Positions 17,469 to 26,340 are shown, numbered from the stretch's first letter. The stretch is DNA of 64,000 nt from Nocardia sp. XZ_19_385 (GCF_015355755.1 NZ_JACVEE010000002.1:868001-932000), one strand, 5' to 3'. Made by a program: numbers and translations. The notes: a model not told the origin generated them from the letters alone.

Positions 17469-18018
17469 GGCCGGTGTTTCCCTCTTTCTGTGGTGCCGCG
17501 TTCGTCGATTGCTCCGCCGCAATCAACTCGTTGAGCCAGCGCACTTCGCGCTCGCTTGATTCCAGACCGAGCTGGTGGAGCTGCCGGGTATAGCGATCCA
17601 GCGAGCCGCTGGCCTTCTTGATCGCTTCCCGCAGACTCTCTCGGCGTTCCTCGACCTGCCTGCGCCGGCCCTCGAGAATGCGCATCCGCGCCTCGGCGGG
17701 GGTGCGGTTGAAGAAGGCGAGGTGGACGCCGAAGCCGTCATCGGTGTAGTTCTGCGGGCCGGTGTCGGCGAGCAGTTCGGTGAACCGTTCCCGCCCCTGC
17801 GGTGTCAGTTGATAGACCCGTCGCGCGCGGCGCATCGTGACGCCCGCGACGTTCTCCTCGTCGATCAACCCGTCGGCCTGCATGCGCCGCAGCGCCGGAT
17901 AGAGCGACCCATAGGAGAAGGCCCGAAACGGCCCGAGCAGACCGGTGAGCCGCTTGCGCAGCTCGTAGCCGTGCATGGGCGCCTCGAGGAGCAGCCCGAG
18001 AATTGCCAGCTCGAGCAT
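17461..18018 (-). CDS. PadR-family transcriptional regulator upstream of ino1
   Basis: 185 residues. The N-terminal PadR winged helix is clear: [36 protein letters not shown] and a wing [19 protein letters not shown]-terminal Vir-like helical dimerisation region (about 100-170) contains [22 protein letters not shown] 18018 follows CAGGGGGTG 8-16 bases upstream. It is the first gene of a two-gene operon with ino1, so it probably regulates its own expression and inositol synthesis. A perfect inverted repeat lies 54 bases upstream (18072-18092). Confidence 0.92.
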   Translation of the reverse strand: MLELAILGLLLEAPMHGYELRKRLTGLLGPFRAFSYGSLYPALRRMQADGLIDEENVAGVTMRRARRVYQLTPQGRERFTELLADTGPQNYTDDGFGVHLAFFNRTPAEARMRILEGRRRQVEERRESLREAIKKASGSLDRYTRQLHQLGLESSEREVRWLNELIAAEQSTNAAPQKEGNTGHE

Positions 18019-18071
18019 CGGGCTTCACCCCCTGACGTGTAGACAGACCTAACCAACAGATGCGATTGCCT

Positions 18072-18092
18072 ACTATATCGCGCCGATATAGT
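18072..18092. promoter_or_regulatory. Perfect palindrome, candidate PadR operator
   Basis: ACTATATCG (18072-18080) and CGATATAGT (18084-18092) are exact inverted repeats around a CGC spacer. The AT-rich arms contrast with the GC-rich surroundings, and each arm contains TATAGT reading outward, a fit to the TANNNT -10 box on both strands. A dimeric PadR bound here would block promoters for padR-ino1 and for DUF5318 on the other side. Binding is inferred from symmetry and position. Confidence 0.65.
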
Positions 18093-18150
18093 TGCGCGCA
18101 CCTCCGGGCTACGGCTCACTCTGGCCAGGGCAGCACTCTGGGTTCACCAG

Positions 18151-18156
18151 TACTCT
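18151..18156 (+). promoter_or_regulatory. TACTCT -10 box, probable leaderless promoter
   Basis: TACTCT fits TANNNT and ends 7 bases before the GTG at 18164, consistent with a leaderless transcript for the DUF5318 gene. Confidence 0.35.
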
Positions 18157-18163
18157 GGGGTCC

Positions 18164-18571
18164 GTGCTTATTCAGCGGCAGGTGGTCGACTACGCGCTCC
18201 GGCGCCGGTCACTGCTGGCTGACGTGTATGCGGGCCGGGTCGGTGTCGCCGAGGTATGTGATGCAAATCCCTACCTCCTGCGTGCGGCCAAGTTCCACGG
18301 CCGGGGGAGCGAGGTTACGTGCCCTATCTGCAGGAAAGAACAGCTGACACTCGTATCCTGGGTCTACGGCGACGAGCTCGGACCGGCAGCCGGGTCCGCT
18401 CGTACCCCCGAGGAGCTGGCGCGTCTCGCCGAGACGCGCTCGGAATTCTCGGTTCATGTCGTCGAGGTATGCCGGACCTGTAGCTGGAATCATCTGGTGC
18501 AGTCCTATGTGCTCGGAACGGCTCCGGCTCCCACGCGGCGCCGCGCGAACCGGCGTACTGCCGCCGAATGA
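18164..18571 (+). CDS. DUF5318 zinc-ribbon protein
   Basis: 135 residues. It matches the mycobacterial Rv0049 family by eye: QRQVVDYALRRRSLLADVY, EVCDANPYLLRAAKFHG, CPICRKEQLTLVSW and EVCRTCSWNHLVQSYVLG. The two CxxC pairs (CPIC, CRTC) should bind one zinc ion. The C-terminus is a basic tail (RRRANRRTAAE). It lies directly upstream of ponA1, as in mycobacteria; a role linked to the cell wall has been suggested only by context. GTG 18164 is where family homology begins; the frame extends upstream to 18092. Confidence 0.85.
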   Translation: MLIQRQVVDYALRRRSLLADVYAGRVGVAEVCDANPYLLRAAKFHGRGSEVTCPICRKEQLTLVSWVYGDELGPAAGSARTPEELARLAETRSEFSVHVVEVCRTCSWNHLVQSYVLGTAPAPTRRRANRRTAAE

Positions 18572-18618
18572 ACTAACGCCCGCAACGCAGTCCGATACGA
18601 GTTATGGAGATCTTGTCA

Positions 18619-21465
18619 GTGAATTCGCCTTACGAGACTTCCCCCTACGGCGATGAACCGCACGGCGGCCGTCCACAGCGAGGTTCACATCCGGGCCCGA
18701 ACTCACCCGAGCGACGCCAGGGCCCCCCACCCGGTTTCCGTCCGCTGCCCCCGCCGGGCCAGCGGCAGCCGCAGCCCCTGCAGGGCGGGCCGCGTGGCCC
18801 GCAGCCGCCCCGGCAGGGTCCGCCGCCGCAAGGTCGCCCGCCCCAGGGTCGCCCGCCCCAAGGCCGCCCGCCGGAGGGTCGTCCGCCGCAGGGCGCTCCC
18901 AATCCGCAAGCCACGCAGAAGCTTCCGCAGCCGGGCCGTCCGGGCTCGCTGAGCGAGGCTGTGGCCGAACGCAATCGGCGTCCCGAGGCGGGCGCCGCCG
19001 GCCGTGCCGCGTCCGCTTCACGTCCGGTGACCGCGCCGCGCCCCGCGACCGAGCGTCCCGGTGTCGAACGCACCGGCCGCGAGAATCGTCCAGGTGTCGA
19101 ACGCACGGCTCGCAACGGCCGCCCGAACGGCCCCACTTCCGGCGAGCGCCGGGTGACCGCGGGCGGTCCGCCCTCCGGTCCGCCGCCGCGCCGCGGTGGT
19201 CGCGGCGGTGACGGTGGCGACGACGGCCCCGGCAAGCGCCGTCCCGAACAGCGCAAGCGGTCGCCATGGAAGATCGTGCGCCGCAGCATGTATGTCCTGA
19301 TGGCGCTGGCCATCGTGGTGCCGAGCACCGCGTTCCTGATCGCCTACTCCGCGGTGTCGGTGCCCAAGCCCGGCGACCTGAAGAACAACCAGGTCGCCTA
19401 CATCTACGGCAACGACGGCGAGACCGTGCTCAGCAAGGTCGTGCCGCCGGAGGGCAACCGCACCGACGTCACCATCGACCAGATCCCGCCGCATGTGCGC
19501 AACGCGGTGATCGCCGCCGAGGACCGCGACTTCTACACCAACCCCGGCTTCTCCATCTCCGGCTTCGCCCGTGCCGCCCGCGACAACCTCATGGGCAAGG
19601 AGAGCGCGGGCGGTGGCTCGACCATCACCCAGCAGTACGTGAAGAACGCGATGGTCGGTGACGAACGCTCCTACACCCGTAAGCTGCGCGAACTCGTCAT
19701 CTCGGCGAAGATGGCGCGGCAGTGGAGCAAGGACGAGATCCTCACCGCCTACCTGAACACCATCTACTTCGGTCGCGGCGCCTACGGCATCGATGCGGCG
19801 GCCAAGGCCTACTTCGGTAAGCCGGTGCAGGAACTGAGCGTCTCCGAGGGCGCGGTGCTCGCGGGCACCATCCAGTTGCCGTCGGCGCTGGATCCGGAGA
19901 AGAACCCCGAGGGTTCGAAGTCGCGCTGGAATTACGTTCTCGACGGCATGGTCGAGATGGGCAACCTGAAGAGCGCTGACCGGCAGGGCACGCAGTACCC
20001 GACGGTCGTGCCGCTGGCCACGGTCCGGGACAAGTCCCAGGACTCCGGGCCCGAGGGCCTGGTCAAGGCGCAGGTGCTCAAGGAGCTCGCGGCCGCCGGC
20101 ATCAGTGAGCACGAGCTCAACACCGAGGGCCTGAAGATCACCACCACGATCGACCCGAAGATGCAGCAGGCCGCGGTGGATGCCGCGACCAAGAAGATGC
20201 AGGGCGAACCCGAGAACCTGCGGACCGCGGTGGTGTCCATCGATCCGCGCAGCGGTGCGGTGAAGGCCTACTACGGCGGCACCGACGGCCAGGGCTACGA
20301 CTTCGCCAACGCGGGTCTGCAGACCGGTTCGTCGTTCAAGGTGGTCGGCCTGGCCGCGAACCTGGAGCAGGGCATCCCGCTCTCGCAGATGTACGACAGC
20401 TCCCCGCTGACCGTGAACGGCATCAAGATCACGAACGTGGAAGGCGAAGGGTGCGGCACCTGCACCATCGCCGAGGCACTCAAGCGGTCGCTGAACACCA
20501 GCTTCTACCGGATGCAGCTCGACATGGGCAACGGCCCGAAGAAGATCGCGGACATGGGCCACAAGCTCGGCATCCCCGAGTCCATTCCCGGCGTCTCGAA
20601 GACGCTGAGCGAGCCCGACGGCTCGGGCCCGAACAACGGCATCGTGCTCGGCCAGTACCAGGCCCGTCCGCTCGATATGGCTTCGGTCTACGCGACTTTG
20701 GCTGCCTCGGGCGTCTATCACGCACCGCATTTCGTGACCAAGGTGGTCAGCGCCGACGGTGACGTCCTGCTCGATCGCGGCGAGGTCGCCGGCGAGCAGC
20801 GGGTCTCGGCTGCCGTGGCCGACAACGCCACCGCGGCGATGAAGCCGATCGCGGCCTGGTCGCGCAACCACAACCTGGCCAACGGCCGGGAGTCGGCGTC
20901 CAAGACCGGTACCGCCCAGCTCGGCGACACCGGCCAGAACAAGGACGCCTGGATGGTCGGCTACACCCCGTCGCTGTCGACGGCGGTCTGGGTCGGCACC
21001 GAGCAGGGTGATCCGCTGAAGAACTACCAGGGCGGCATGATCTACGGTTCCGGCCTGCCCTCCGACATCTGGAAGGCCACCATGGACGGCGCCCTCACGG
21101 GCACCACCAACGAGACCTTCCCGAAGCCGGCCCCGATCAAGGGCCAGGCGGGTGTCCCGGAGTGGTCCGCGCCCTACACCGCGCCGTCCACCACCCAGCA
21201 GCAGTTCGTGCCGCCGGTGATCGTCCCGAGTCAGGTGGAAATCCTGCCCGGCATCACCATCCCGGTGCCCGGTGTTCAGCAGCCGCCGCAACAACAGCAG
21301 CAACAGCAGACGCCGGAGACTCCGGACGCCGGGCCGCTGCCCGGTCAGCCGGTCGCGCCGACCGACGGGTCACAACCAACCACTACGAACTCGAACCGTC
21401 CCAATAACAACGGAAATGGGAACGGGAATGGGAACGGGACACAACCGACAACCCGGCAACGGTAG
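18619..21465 (+). CDS. ponA1: PonA1-type bifunctional penicillin-binding protein
   Basis: 948 residues from GTG 18619 (GGAG 8-11 bases upstream; ATG 18604 lacks a binding site). A very long Pro/Gly/Gln/Arg-rich cytoplasmic tail (about 210 residues, with PPQGR repeats) precedes the membrane segment SMYVLMALAIVVPSTAFLIA. The GT51 domain has Glu in AAEDRDFYTNPGF and GGGSTITQQYVKN. The transpeptidase domain has Ser in TGSSFKVV, SLNTSFY and KTGTAQLG. The C-terminus is a Pro/Gln/Asn-rich extension. It makes and cross-links peptidoglycan at the growing cell tip in mycobacteria. Position between DUF5318 and GT87 is as in M. tuberculosis Rv0050. Confidence 0.95.
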   Translation: MNSPYETSPYGDEPHGGRPQRGSHPGPNSPERRQGPPPGFRPLPPPGQRQPQPLQGGPRGPQPPRQGPPPQGRPPQGRPPQGRPPEGRPPQGAPNPQATQKLPQPGRPGSLSEAVAERNRRPEAGAAGRAASASRPVTAPRPATERPGVERTGRENRPGVERTARNGRPNGPTSGERRVTAGGPPSGPPPRRGGRGGDGGDDGPGKRRPEQRKRSPWKIVRRSMYVLMALAIVVPSTAFLIAYSAVSVPKPGDLKNNQVAYIYGNDGETVLSKVVPPEGNRTDVTIDQIPPHVRNAVIAAEDRDFYTNPGFSISGFARAARDNLMGKESAGGGSTITQQYVKNAMVGDERSYTRKLRELVISAKMARQWSKDEILTAYLNTIYFGRGAYGIDAAAKAYFGKPVQELSVSEGAVLAGTIQLPSALDPEKNPEGSKSRWNYVLDGMVEMGNLKSADRQGTQYPTVVPLATVRDKSQDSGPEGLVKAQVLKELAAAGISEHELNTEGLKITTTIDPKMQQAAVDAATKKMQGEPENLRTAVVSIDPRSGAVKAYYGGTDGQGYDFANAGLQTGSSFKVVGLAANLEQGIPLSQMYDSSPLTVNGIKITNVEGEGCGTCTIAEALKRSLNTSFYRMQLDMGNGPKKIADMGHKLGIPESIPGVSKTLSEPDGSGPNNGIVLGQYQARPLDMASVYATLAASGVYHAPHFVTKVVSADGDVLLDRGEVAGEQRVSAAVADNATAAMKPIAAWSRNHNLANGRESASKTGTAQLGDTGQNKDAWMVGYTPSLSTAVWVGTEQGDPLKNYQGGMIYGSGLPSDIWKATMDGALTGTTNETFPKPAPIKGQAGVPEWSAPYTAPSTTQQQFVPPVIVPSQVEILPGITIPVPGVQQPPQQQQQQQTPETPDAGPLPGQPVAPTDGSQPTTTNSNRPNNNGNGNGNGNGTQPTTRQR
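18823..18897 (+). repeat. 15-bp tandem repeat encoding PPQGR in the PonA1 tail
   Basis: Five in-frame 15-base units encode PPQGR, PPQGR, PPQGR, PPEGR and PPQGA. The repeat can expand or shrink by slippage without frameshift, so the length of the disordered tail may vary between strains. Confidence 0.75.
21409..21438 (+). repeat. Hexamer repeat encoding Asn-Gly at the PonA1 C-terminus
   Basis: Five consecutive hexamers of the form AAYGGR (AACGGA, AATGGG, AACGGG, AATGGG, AACGGG) encode alternating Asn-Gly next to a poly-Gln stretch. It is a low-complexity tail outside the membrane. Confidence 0.7.
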
Positions 21466-21486
21466 GCGGGCCGAGGTTGTCGGCGG

Positions 21487-23301
21487 GTGTCTTCTGATGC
21501 GCCTGTAACCTCGGATGCCGTGGATCAGCAACTGACGGACGCGCGGGCGAATGGGAGTGTGACGCCGCGGTCCAGTGGGGGGCAGGGGCTCGTCGAGGTG
21601 GAGAACAACGGTGCGCGGTATGTGTCGGCCGGACCGCTGGCGCGGGATCTGCGGTCGGCCGACGCCCGGGATCGGCCGAGCCGCAACGACACTTCGACGG
21701 CGCAGCTGTCCACCGTCGTGGGTGGACCGGTCGGTGATCACGCGCTGATCGGGCGGGCCCGGTTCTGGACGCCCATGCGGGTGCTGTTCCTGTTCACCGT
21801 GATCTTCCTGGCGTTCGGGTGGGCGGCGAAGTCGCCGTGCATCCAGCAGACGACCGCCGCCGATGGCCGGCCGATGCTGGACTGGAACAACGGCCGCCAG
21901 TACACCGCCATGTGCTACTCGGACACCGTGCCGCTCTACGGCGCGGAACGGCTGGACGAGGGCGCGTTCCCGTACAAGAAGTGGTGGACCGAGGAGACGC
22001 CCGACGGCGGCGTCGAGACCCGGTACATGGAGTACCCGGTGCTGTCGGGGCTGTATCAGTACCTCGGGATGCAGATCGCCAAATCCTGGGACGCGTCGCC
22101 GTTGCCGGGGGCGCTGCAGGTCGTCATCTACTTCAACGTGATCGCCTTCGGGCTGGCGCTGGCCTGGCTGGTCACGGTCTGGGCGTCGGCGACATTGGCC
22201 GGGCGGCGGGTCTGGGATGTCGCGCTGATCGCCTGTTCCCCACTGGTGATCGTGCACGCGTTCACCAATTTCGACGCGCTCGCAACGGCTTTCGCGGCGA
22301 CCGGCCTGCTGGCCTGGGCGCGCCGGCGACCGATGCTCGCGGGCGTGCTGCTCGGGCTCGGCGGTGCGGCGAAGCTGTATCCGCTGCTGTTGCTCGGCCC
22401 GATCGTGGTGCTGTGCCTGCGCGTGGATCCGCTGCATCGGATGCCGAGCGCGCAGCTGGGGCTGCGCCTGCGGGATATCGACAGCGGTGCGGCGGCACTG
22501 GCCTGGATTCGTGAAACGCCCTCCCGCGTCCAGCTTTTGAGTCTGCGCCCGCTCGGCGCGGCAGCTGCGGCGGTGGGTGCGGCGCTGAGCACCTGGCTGC
22601 TGGTGAACCTGCCGATCGCGCTGCTGTTCCCGGAGGGGTGGCGAGAGTTCTTCCGGCTCAACACCACCCGGCACGCCGATCCGGACTCGATCTACAACGT
22701 GATCACCTCGTTCACGGGGTGGACCGGACTCGACGGCGAACTCGAACACGGCCAGGCGCCCTCCGTCCTGAACACGGTGTCGCTGCTGCTGTTCGTCGGC
22801 GCCTGCCTGCTCATCGCCTATGTCGCGCTGACCGCGCCGAAGCGGCCACGCTTGGCGCAGCTGTGCTTCCTGGTGGTCGCGGCGTTCCTGCTGACCAACA
22901 AGGTGTGGAGCCCGCAGTACTCGCTGTGGCTGGTGCCGCTGGCCGTGCTGGCGCTGCCACATCGCCGAATCCTGCTGGCCTGGATGACGATCGACGCCCT
23001 GGTGTGGGTGCCGCGGATGTTCTACTACCTCGGGCTGGACCGAAAAGGCTTGCCGGAGGAGTGGTTCACCGGCACCGTGCTGCTCCGCGACATCGCCGTG
23101 GTGGGGTTGTGCGCGCTGATCGTCTGGCAGATCTACCGGCCCGAGCACGACCTGGTGCGCCGCGATTTCGTGGACGACCCGGTCGGCGGCATCGTCGATC
23201 GTGCGGGCGATCCCCTGCTCCCCTGGCTGCCGGAGTGGTTGCGGCCGTGGGATTCCGTGCGCAACCACCATCCGGCGCGGCCGGAGCGGGCCGGCCGCTA
23301 G
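21487..23301 (+). CDS. GT87-type polyprenyl-phosphate-dependent mannosyltransferase-like membrane protein
   Basis: 604 residues. After a hydrophilic N-terminus of about 90 residues come roughly ten membrane segments (first: RVLFLFTVIFLAFGWAA). Conserved features are the paired Cys in the first external loop (SPC, AMCYSD), the acidic EYPVLSGLYQYLG motif, GAAKLYPLLLLGP and VWSPQYSLWLVPLAV. GT87 enzymes transfer mannose from polyprenyl-phosphate-mannose to lipoglycans outside the membrane. Position after ponA1 matches Rv0051 of M. tuberculosis. A paralogue lies at 40182-41579. GTG 21487 is assumed; GTG 21520 is possible. Confidence 0.85.
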   Translation: MSSDAPVTSDAVDQQLTDARANGSVTPRSSGGQGLVEVENNGARYVSAGPLARDLRSADARDRPSRNDTSTAQLSTVVGGPVGDHALIGRARFWTPMRVLFLFTVIFLAFGWAAKSPCIQQTTAADGRPMLDWNNGRQYTAMCYSDTVPLYGAERLDEGAFPYKKWWTEETPDGGVETRYMEYPVLSGLYQYLGMQIAKSWDASPLPGALQVVIYFNVIAFGLALAWLVTVWASATLAGRRVWDVALIACSPLVIVHAFTNFDALATAFAATGLLAWARRRPMLAGVLLGLGGAAKLYPLLLLGPIVVLCLRVDPLHRMPSAQLGLRLRDIDSGAAALAWIRETPSRVQLLSLRPLGAAAAAVGAALSTWLLVNLPIALLFPEGWREFFRLNTTRHADPDSIYNVITSFTGWTGLDGELEHGQAPSVLNTVSLLLFVGACLLIAYVALTAPKRPRLAQLCFLVVAAFLLTNKVWSPQYSLWLVPLAVLALPHRRILLAWMTIDALVWVPRMFYYLGLDRKGLPEEWFTGTVLLRDIAVVGLCALIVWQIYRPEHDLVRRDFVDDPVGGIVDRAGDPLLPWLPEWLRPWDSVRNHHPARPERAGR

Positions 23302-24869
23302 TCGACGCGCAGTAGCCGGGCCTGCCGGTGCGGGTCGGGTGGGAGCAGGTCGAGTTCGAGATGCCAGGCGCTGCCGGTCCACGGATCGAACATGGGGGTG
23401 TCGGTCAGGGTCGGCAGGTGCCGGCAGGCCTGGGAGAGCACGGCGATGGTCTCGTCTTCGGAGTCGGATTCGTCGGTGCCGACGATCATGATGGACAACC
23501 CGATCAGGTCCCCGCGCAGCATGAGCGCGCCGATGCGCTGGGCGTCGATGGGCTGGTAGCCGTGCGGGAAGTCCGCGGCGAGCAGCACCCGATGCTCGGT
23601 CGGCGGGGTGAAATTGCCGCTGCCGTACGCCATTTCGGCGAGTTCGGCCTGGTCGGCGAGGGCCTTGATGCGGGCCGAGATCTCGCTGTGGTCGGTGACC
23701 ACCGGCCCGTTCAGCAGCGGGAGCAGCGGCGCGATCAAGCCGGTGAACGCGCCGGACAGGTCGATCACGTCGAGGCGGCAGCGCCGGGTGGGGTCGGCGG
23801 CGCGCAAGCGGGCCAGCAGCGCGCCGACCACCGGGACGACGGCCGCGGAGTGCTCGGTGTCGATCCACAGCGGCCGGGTCAGCGGCACCGGGACGCAATA
23901 CGGAATCCGCAGTGGCCCACGCTCATCGGCGTACAACTCGCCGAGGCGGATGCCGTCGGACTTGGCGGCCGGGCGATCCCAGGCGGCCGAATCCCAGGAC
24001 GCGAGCGCGGGCGGCAGCTGCTGGTCGGCGTCGGCGAGTTCCCGGACGAGGTGTTCGCTGTCGCGCCGATAGTTCGCCTCCGCGGTGGCGATCAGATCGT
24101 CGTAGCGCTGGTGGGCCGATTGCCGAGCCGCCTCGCCGGCGGGACTGTTGCGAGTGGCCGGATCGGAGACGGCCGCGGACAGCTCCTCGTCCAGCCGATC
24201 GGTGGCGTAGTCCCGCGCGGAGATGAGAGCGGCGGCCGAGCGGGCGGCGTCCTCGAAAATCATCCACAGGCGTTCCACACCGTGTGACATCTCCAGCGGT
24301 GCGCCGCCCGCCGACTGCGGGCCGGTGATGGCGCCCTGGTCGTCACCGTGCGGGGTGGCGGCTGTCGCGGACTGCACGTGTGAGTCCGGGCCGGGGTGAT
24401 CCACCTCGACGCCGTGCGCGGTGAGCAGCACCGCCAGGCCACCCGAATAGCCCTGACCGACGGCGCGCACCTTCCACGCCGCACCCCGCCGGTAGACCTC
24501 GAGGCAGATCAGCGCCGTCTCCCCCGCCAGCGGCGTGACCGCGAATTCCGCTGTCACCGTGCCGTTTTCCGCCAGCGCCGTCGTCACCGGACCGAGCCCG
24601 CCCAGCGGAGCGGGATCGGCGCTGACCACCAGCAGCACCGCCTTGGCGTCGGCGCGCACCTGCGACAGCGTGACCGTCACCTCGTCGCTGGTGAGCTCCA
24701 CGCCCGCCGTGGCGGTCTGGTTGTAGAAGACGAAGTCGCCGGTGTCGAACACCCGCAAGTTGTCCGCCACCACCAGCGCGGAAACATCCAGTGCCGCCGA
24801 GGCTTTGGCGCTGAACCTGATGACATCGCTGGTCAACGGGGTGTTCTGACCGGCTTTGAGCTGAATCAC
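23298..24869 (-). CDS. TerD-domain protein fused to a degenerate FtsK-like ATPase domain
   Basis: 523 residues. Residues 1-170 are a TerD-like beta-sandwich (VIQLKAGQNTPLTS, DFVFYNQTATAGVEL, LICLEVYRRGAAWKVRAVGQGYSGGL). It lacks the acidic GDNxTGEGxGDDE calcium loop of true TerD. A helical linker follows (about 210-330). The C-terminal 190 residues (IPYCVPVPLTRPLWIDT, RCRLDVIDLSGAFTGLIAPL, RVLLAADFPHGY) resemble the FtsK/SpoIIIE-type domain found in other Ter and secretion proteins, but no GxxxxGK[ST] is present, so ATP binding is doubtful. Second gene of an operon with the double TerD; last 4 bases overlap the convergent GT87 gene. Confidence 0.75.
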   Translation of the reverse strand: MIQLKAGQNTPLTSDVIRFSAKASAALDVSALVVADNLRVFDTGDFVFYNQTATAGVELTSDEVTVTLSQVRADAKAVLLVVSADPAPLGGLGPVTTALAENGTVTAEFAVTPLAGETALICLEVYRRGAAWKVRAVGQGYSGGLAVLLTAHGVEVDHPGPDSHVQSATAATPHGDDQGAITGPQSAGGAPLEMSHGVERLWMIFEDAARSAAALISARDYATDRLDEELSAAVSDPATRNSPAGEAARQSAHQRYDDLIATAEANYRRDSEHLVRELADADQQLPPALASWDSAAWDRPAAKSDGIRLGELYADERGPLRIPYCVPVPLTRPLWIDTEHSAAVVPVVGALLARLRAADPTRRCRLDVIDLSGAFTGLIAPLLPLLNGPVVTDHSEISARIKALADQAELAEMAYGSGNFTPPTEHRVLLAADFPHGYQPIDAQRIGALMLRGDLIGLSIMIVGTDESDSEDETIAVLSQACRHLPTLTDTPMFDPWTGSAWHLELDLLPPDPHRQARLLRVD

Positions 24870-24918
24870 GTGATCTGCCCTGCTGTTTCTTTGAAATACA
24901 CCCAGTGCGACGAGGCGG

Positions 24919-26175
24919 CTAGTTCGCCGACAAGAACCGGCCGAGCTGCGGAATCGCCTCACCCGGATGCTTGGCCTGGAAGCCCTCGCCGAGCGCCTGC
25001 ATCTTCCAGTCGGCGCCGACCCGATACACCTTGGCCATCGCCATCCCGGTGAACGCCATGCCACCGGCCAGGGTGTAGCGCGCCAGTTCGGCGTTGTTGG
25101 TGCCGTCGATCAAACGGCAGAACGCGTTCTGCACCTGCTCGAAGGTGTGGCCCTTGTAGGAGGTCACGACGAAGACGAGCGTGCTGATGTGCGCGGGGAT
25201 GCGGGTCAAATCGACCAGGATCATCTCGTCGTCGCCCTCACCCTCACCGGTGAGGTTGTCGCCCTGGTGCCGGACCGAGCCGTCCTTGGACGAAAGCTGG
25301 CCGTAGTAGGCGTAATCCGCGGGGTTGGCGTCGGCGAACATGATCACCGACGCGTCCAGGTCGATGTCGACGGTGCGGTTGCCGAACATGCCGCGGGTCT
25401 GCACCGGATCCCAGCCCAGGCCCATCTTGACGAAAGTGAGTGCCGCGCCGCCTTCCTTGCGCAGCGTGACCTTCTGACCCTTCGTCAGGCTGACCGGCCG
25501 GTCCTTGCTCAGGCTGACCTCACCGGCGGGCTGCGGCGCGGCCTGCTGGGCCGGCGGCGGGTAGCTCTGGGCGGGCGGCGGCGCGTACTGCTGCTGGGGC
25601 GGCTGCTGCGGCGGGTAGCTCGGCGGGCTGACCGGAGGCGGCGGCGGACTGGCCTGGGCAGCCGACGCAGAATCCTCGACGGTGACGCCGTGATCGGTGA
25701 CCAGCGCGGCGAAACCACCGGCGTAACCCTGCCCGACCGCGCGCACCTTCCAGGAACCCTGCCGCCGGTACAGCTCCAGTGCGATCACGATGGACTCGCT
25801 CTGCAACCCGGTGATCTGATACTCGAACAACCGGTTACCGCTGGAATCCGACACGATCGCCGTCGGCGGGGCGAACCGGCCGAAATTACTGGAGGCGTCG
25901 TCCAGGGTGATCACGGCGCGGATCTGGTCGATATCCTGCGGCACCGAATTCAGCGACACCGCAAGCGAAGCGGGCTGACCGCTGGGCGCGGGCTGCAGGT
26001 TCACCCCGGGACCACTGGGTTGATTGAAGAATACGAAGTCCGCGTCCGTGCGAACCTTGCCGCGTTCGGTCACCAGCAGCGCGGACAGGTCCGCGGGCGC
26101 TGCGAGCTGGACGGAGATCACCACATCGTTGGTGGCCAGGGGACCGTTCTGACCCTTGGCAAGTGTTGCGGACAA
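24919..26175 (-). CDS. Double TerD-domain stress protein
   Basis: 418 residues in three parts. Residues 1-165 are a divergent TerD domain without the calcium loop. Residues 170-225 are a Pro/Gln/Tyr-rich linker (SPPPPPVSPPSYPPQQPP). Residues 230-418 are a canonical TerD domain with DIDLDASVIMF and GDNLTGEGEGDDEMILVDL, which binds Ca2+ in characterised relatives. TerD proteins are scaffolds in tellurite, phage and oxidative stress systems. The start is TTG 26175, with AAGGG 6-10 bases upstream. Divergent from the AIM24 cluster and 49 bases upstream of the TerD/FtsK-like gene. Confidence 0.88.
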   Translation of the reverse strand: MSATLAKGQNGPLATNDVVISVQLAAPADLSALLVTERGKVRTDADFVFFNQPSGPGVNLQPAPSGQPASLAVSLNSVPQDIDQIRAVITLDDASSNFGRFAPPTAIVSDSSGNRLFEYQITGLQSESIVIALELYRRQGSWKVRAVGQGYAGGFAALVTDHGVTVEDSASAAQASPPPPPVSPPSYPPQQPPQQQYAPPPAQSYPPPAQQAAPQPAGEVSLSKDRPVSLTKGQKVTLRKEGGAALTFVKMGLGWDPVQTRGMFGNRTVDIDLDASVIMFADANPADYAYYGQLSSKDGSVRHQGDNLTGEGEGDDEMILVDLTRIPAHISTLVFVVTSYKGHTFEQVQNAFCRLIDGTNNAELARYTLAGGMAFTGMAMAKVYRVGADWKMQALGEGFQAKHPGEAIPQLGRFLSAN

Positions 26176-26294
26176 GGTAGACCCTTCGCTTGTCGGTGCA
26201 TTCGATAGTCACTCTACGAGAAATGTGGTGGTCCCCGCCGGAGCAAACGCGTTAACGGGTGACCTGTGGATAGACGATCTCGGACTGCGGCCGT

Positions 26295-26300
26295 TAGGGT
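26295..26300 (+). promoter_or_regulatory. TAGGGT -10 box upstream of the AIM24 genes
   Basis: TAGGGT fits TANNNT and lies 40 bases before the first AIM24 start, in the 165-base gap between this operon and the divergent TerD operon. No convincing -35 was seen. Confidence 0.35.
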
Positions 26301-26340
26301 GACGGCCGAAGCGGTCGGAAGGCAGGCAGGCACTCTCCAC

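Noticed and set aside
18823..18897. Tandem 15-bp repeats considered as a CRISPR-like or phase-variable array
   Set aside because: The units have no spacers and simply encode a Pro/Gln/Gly/Arg tail in frame; they are protein low-complexity repeats.
19018..21303. Minus-strand open frame of 761 codons over ponA1
   Set aside because: Same reason; composition is typical of a shadow frame of a GC-rich gene.
21370..23898. Minus-strand open frame of 842 codons over the GT87 gene
   Set aside because: Antisense to a membrane protein with clear GT87 motifs, and extends through the end of the TerD/FtsK-like gene in a different frame.
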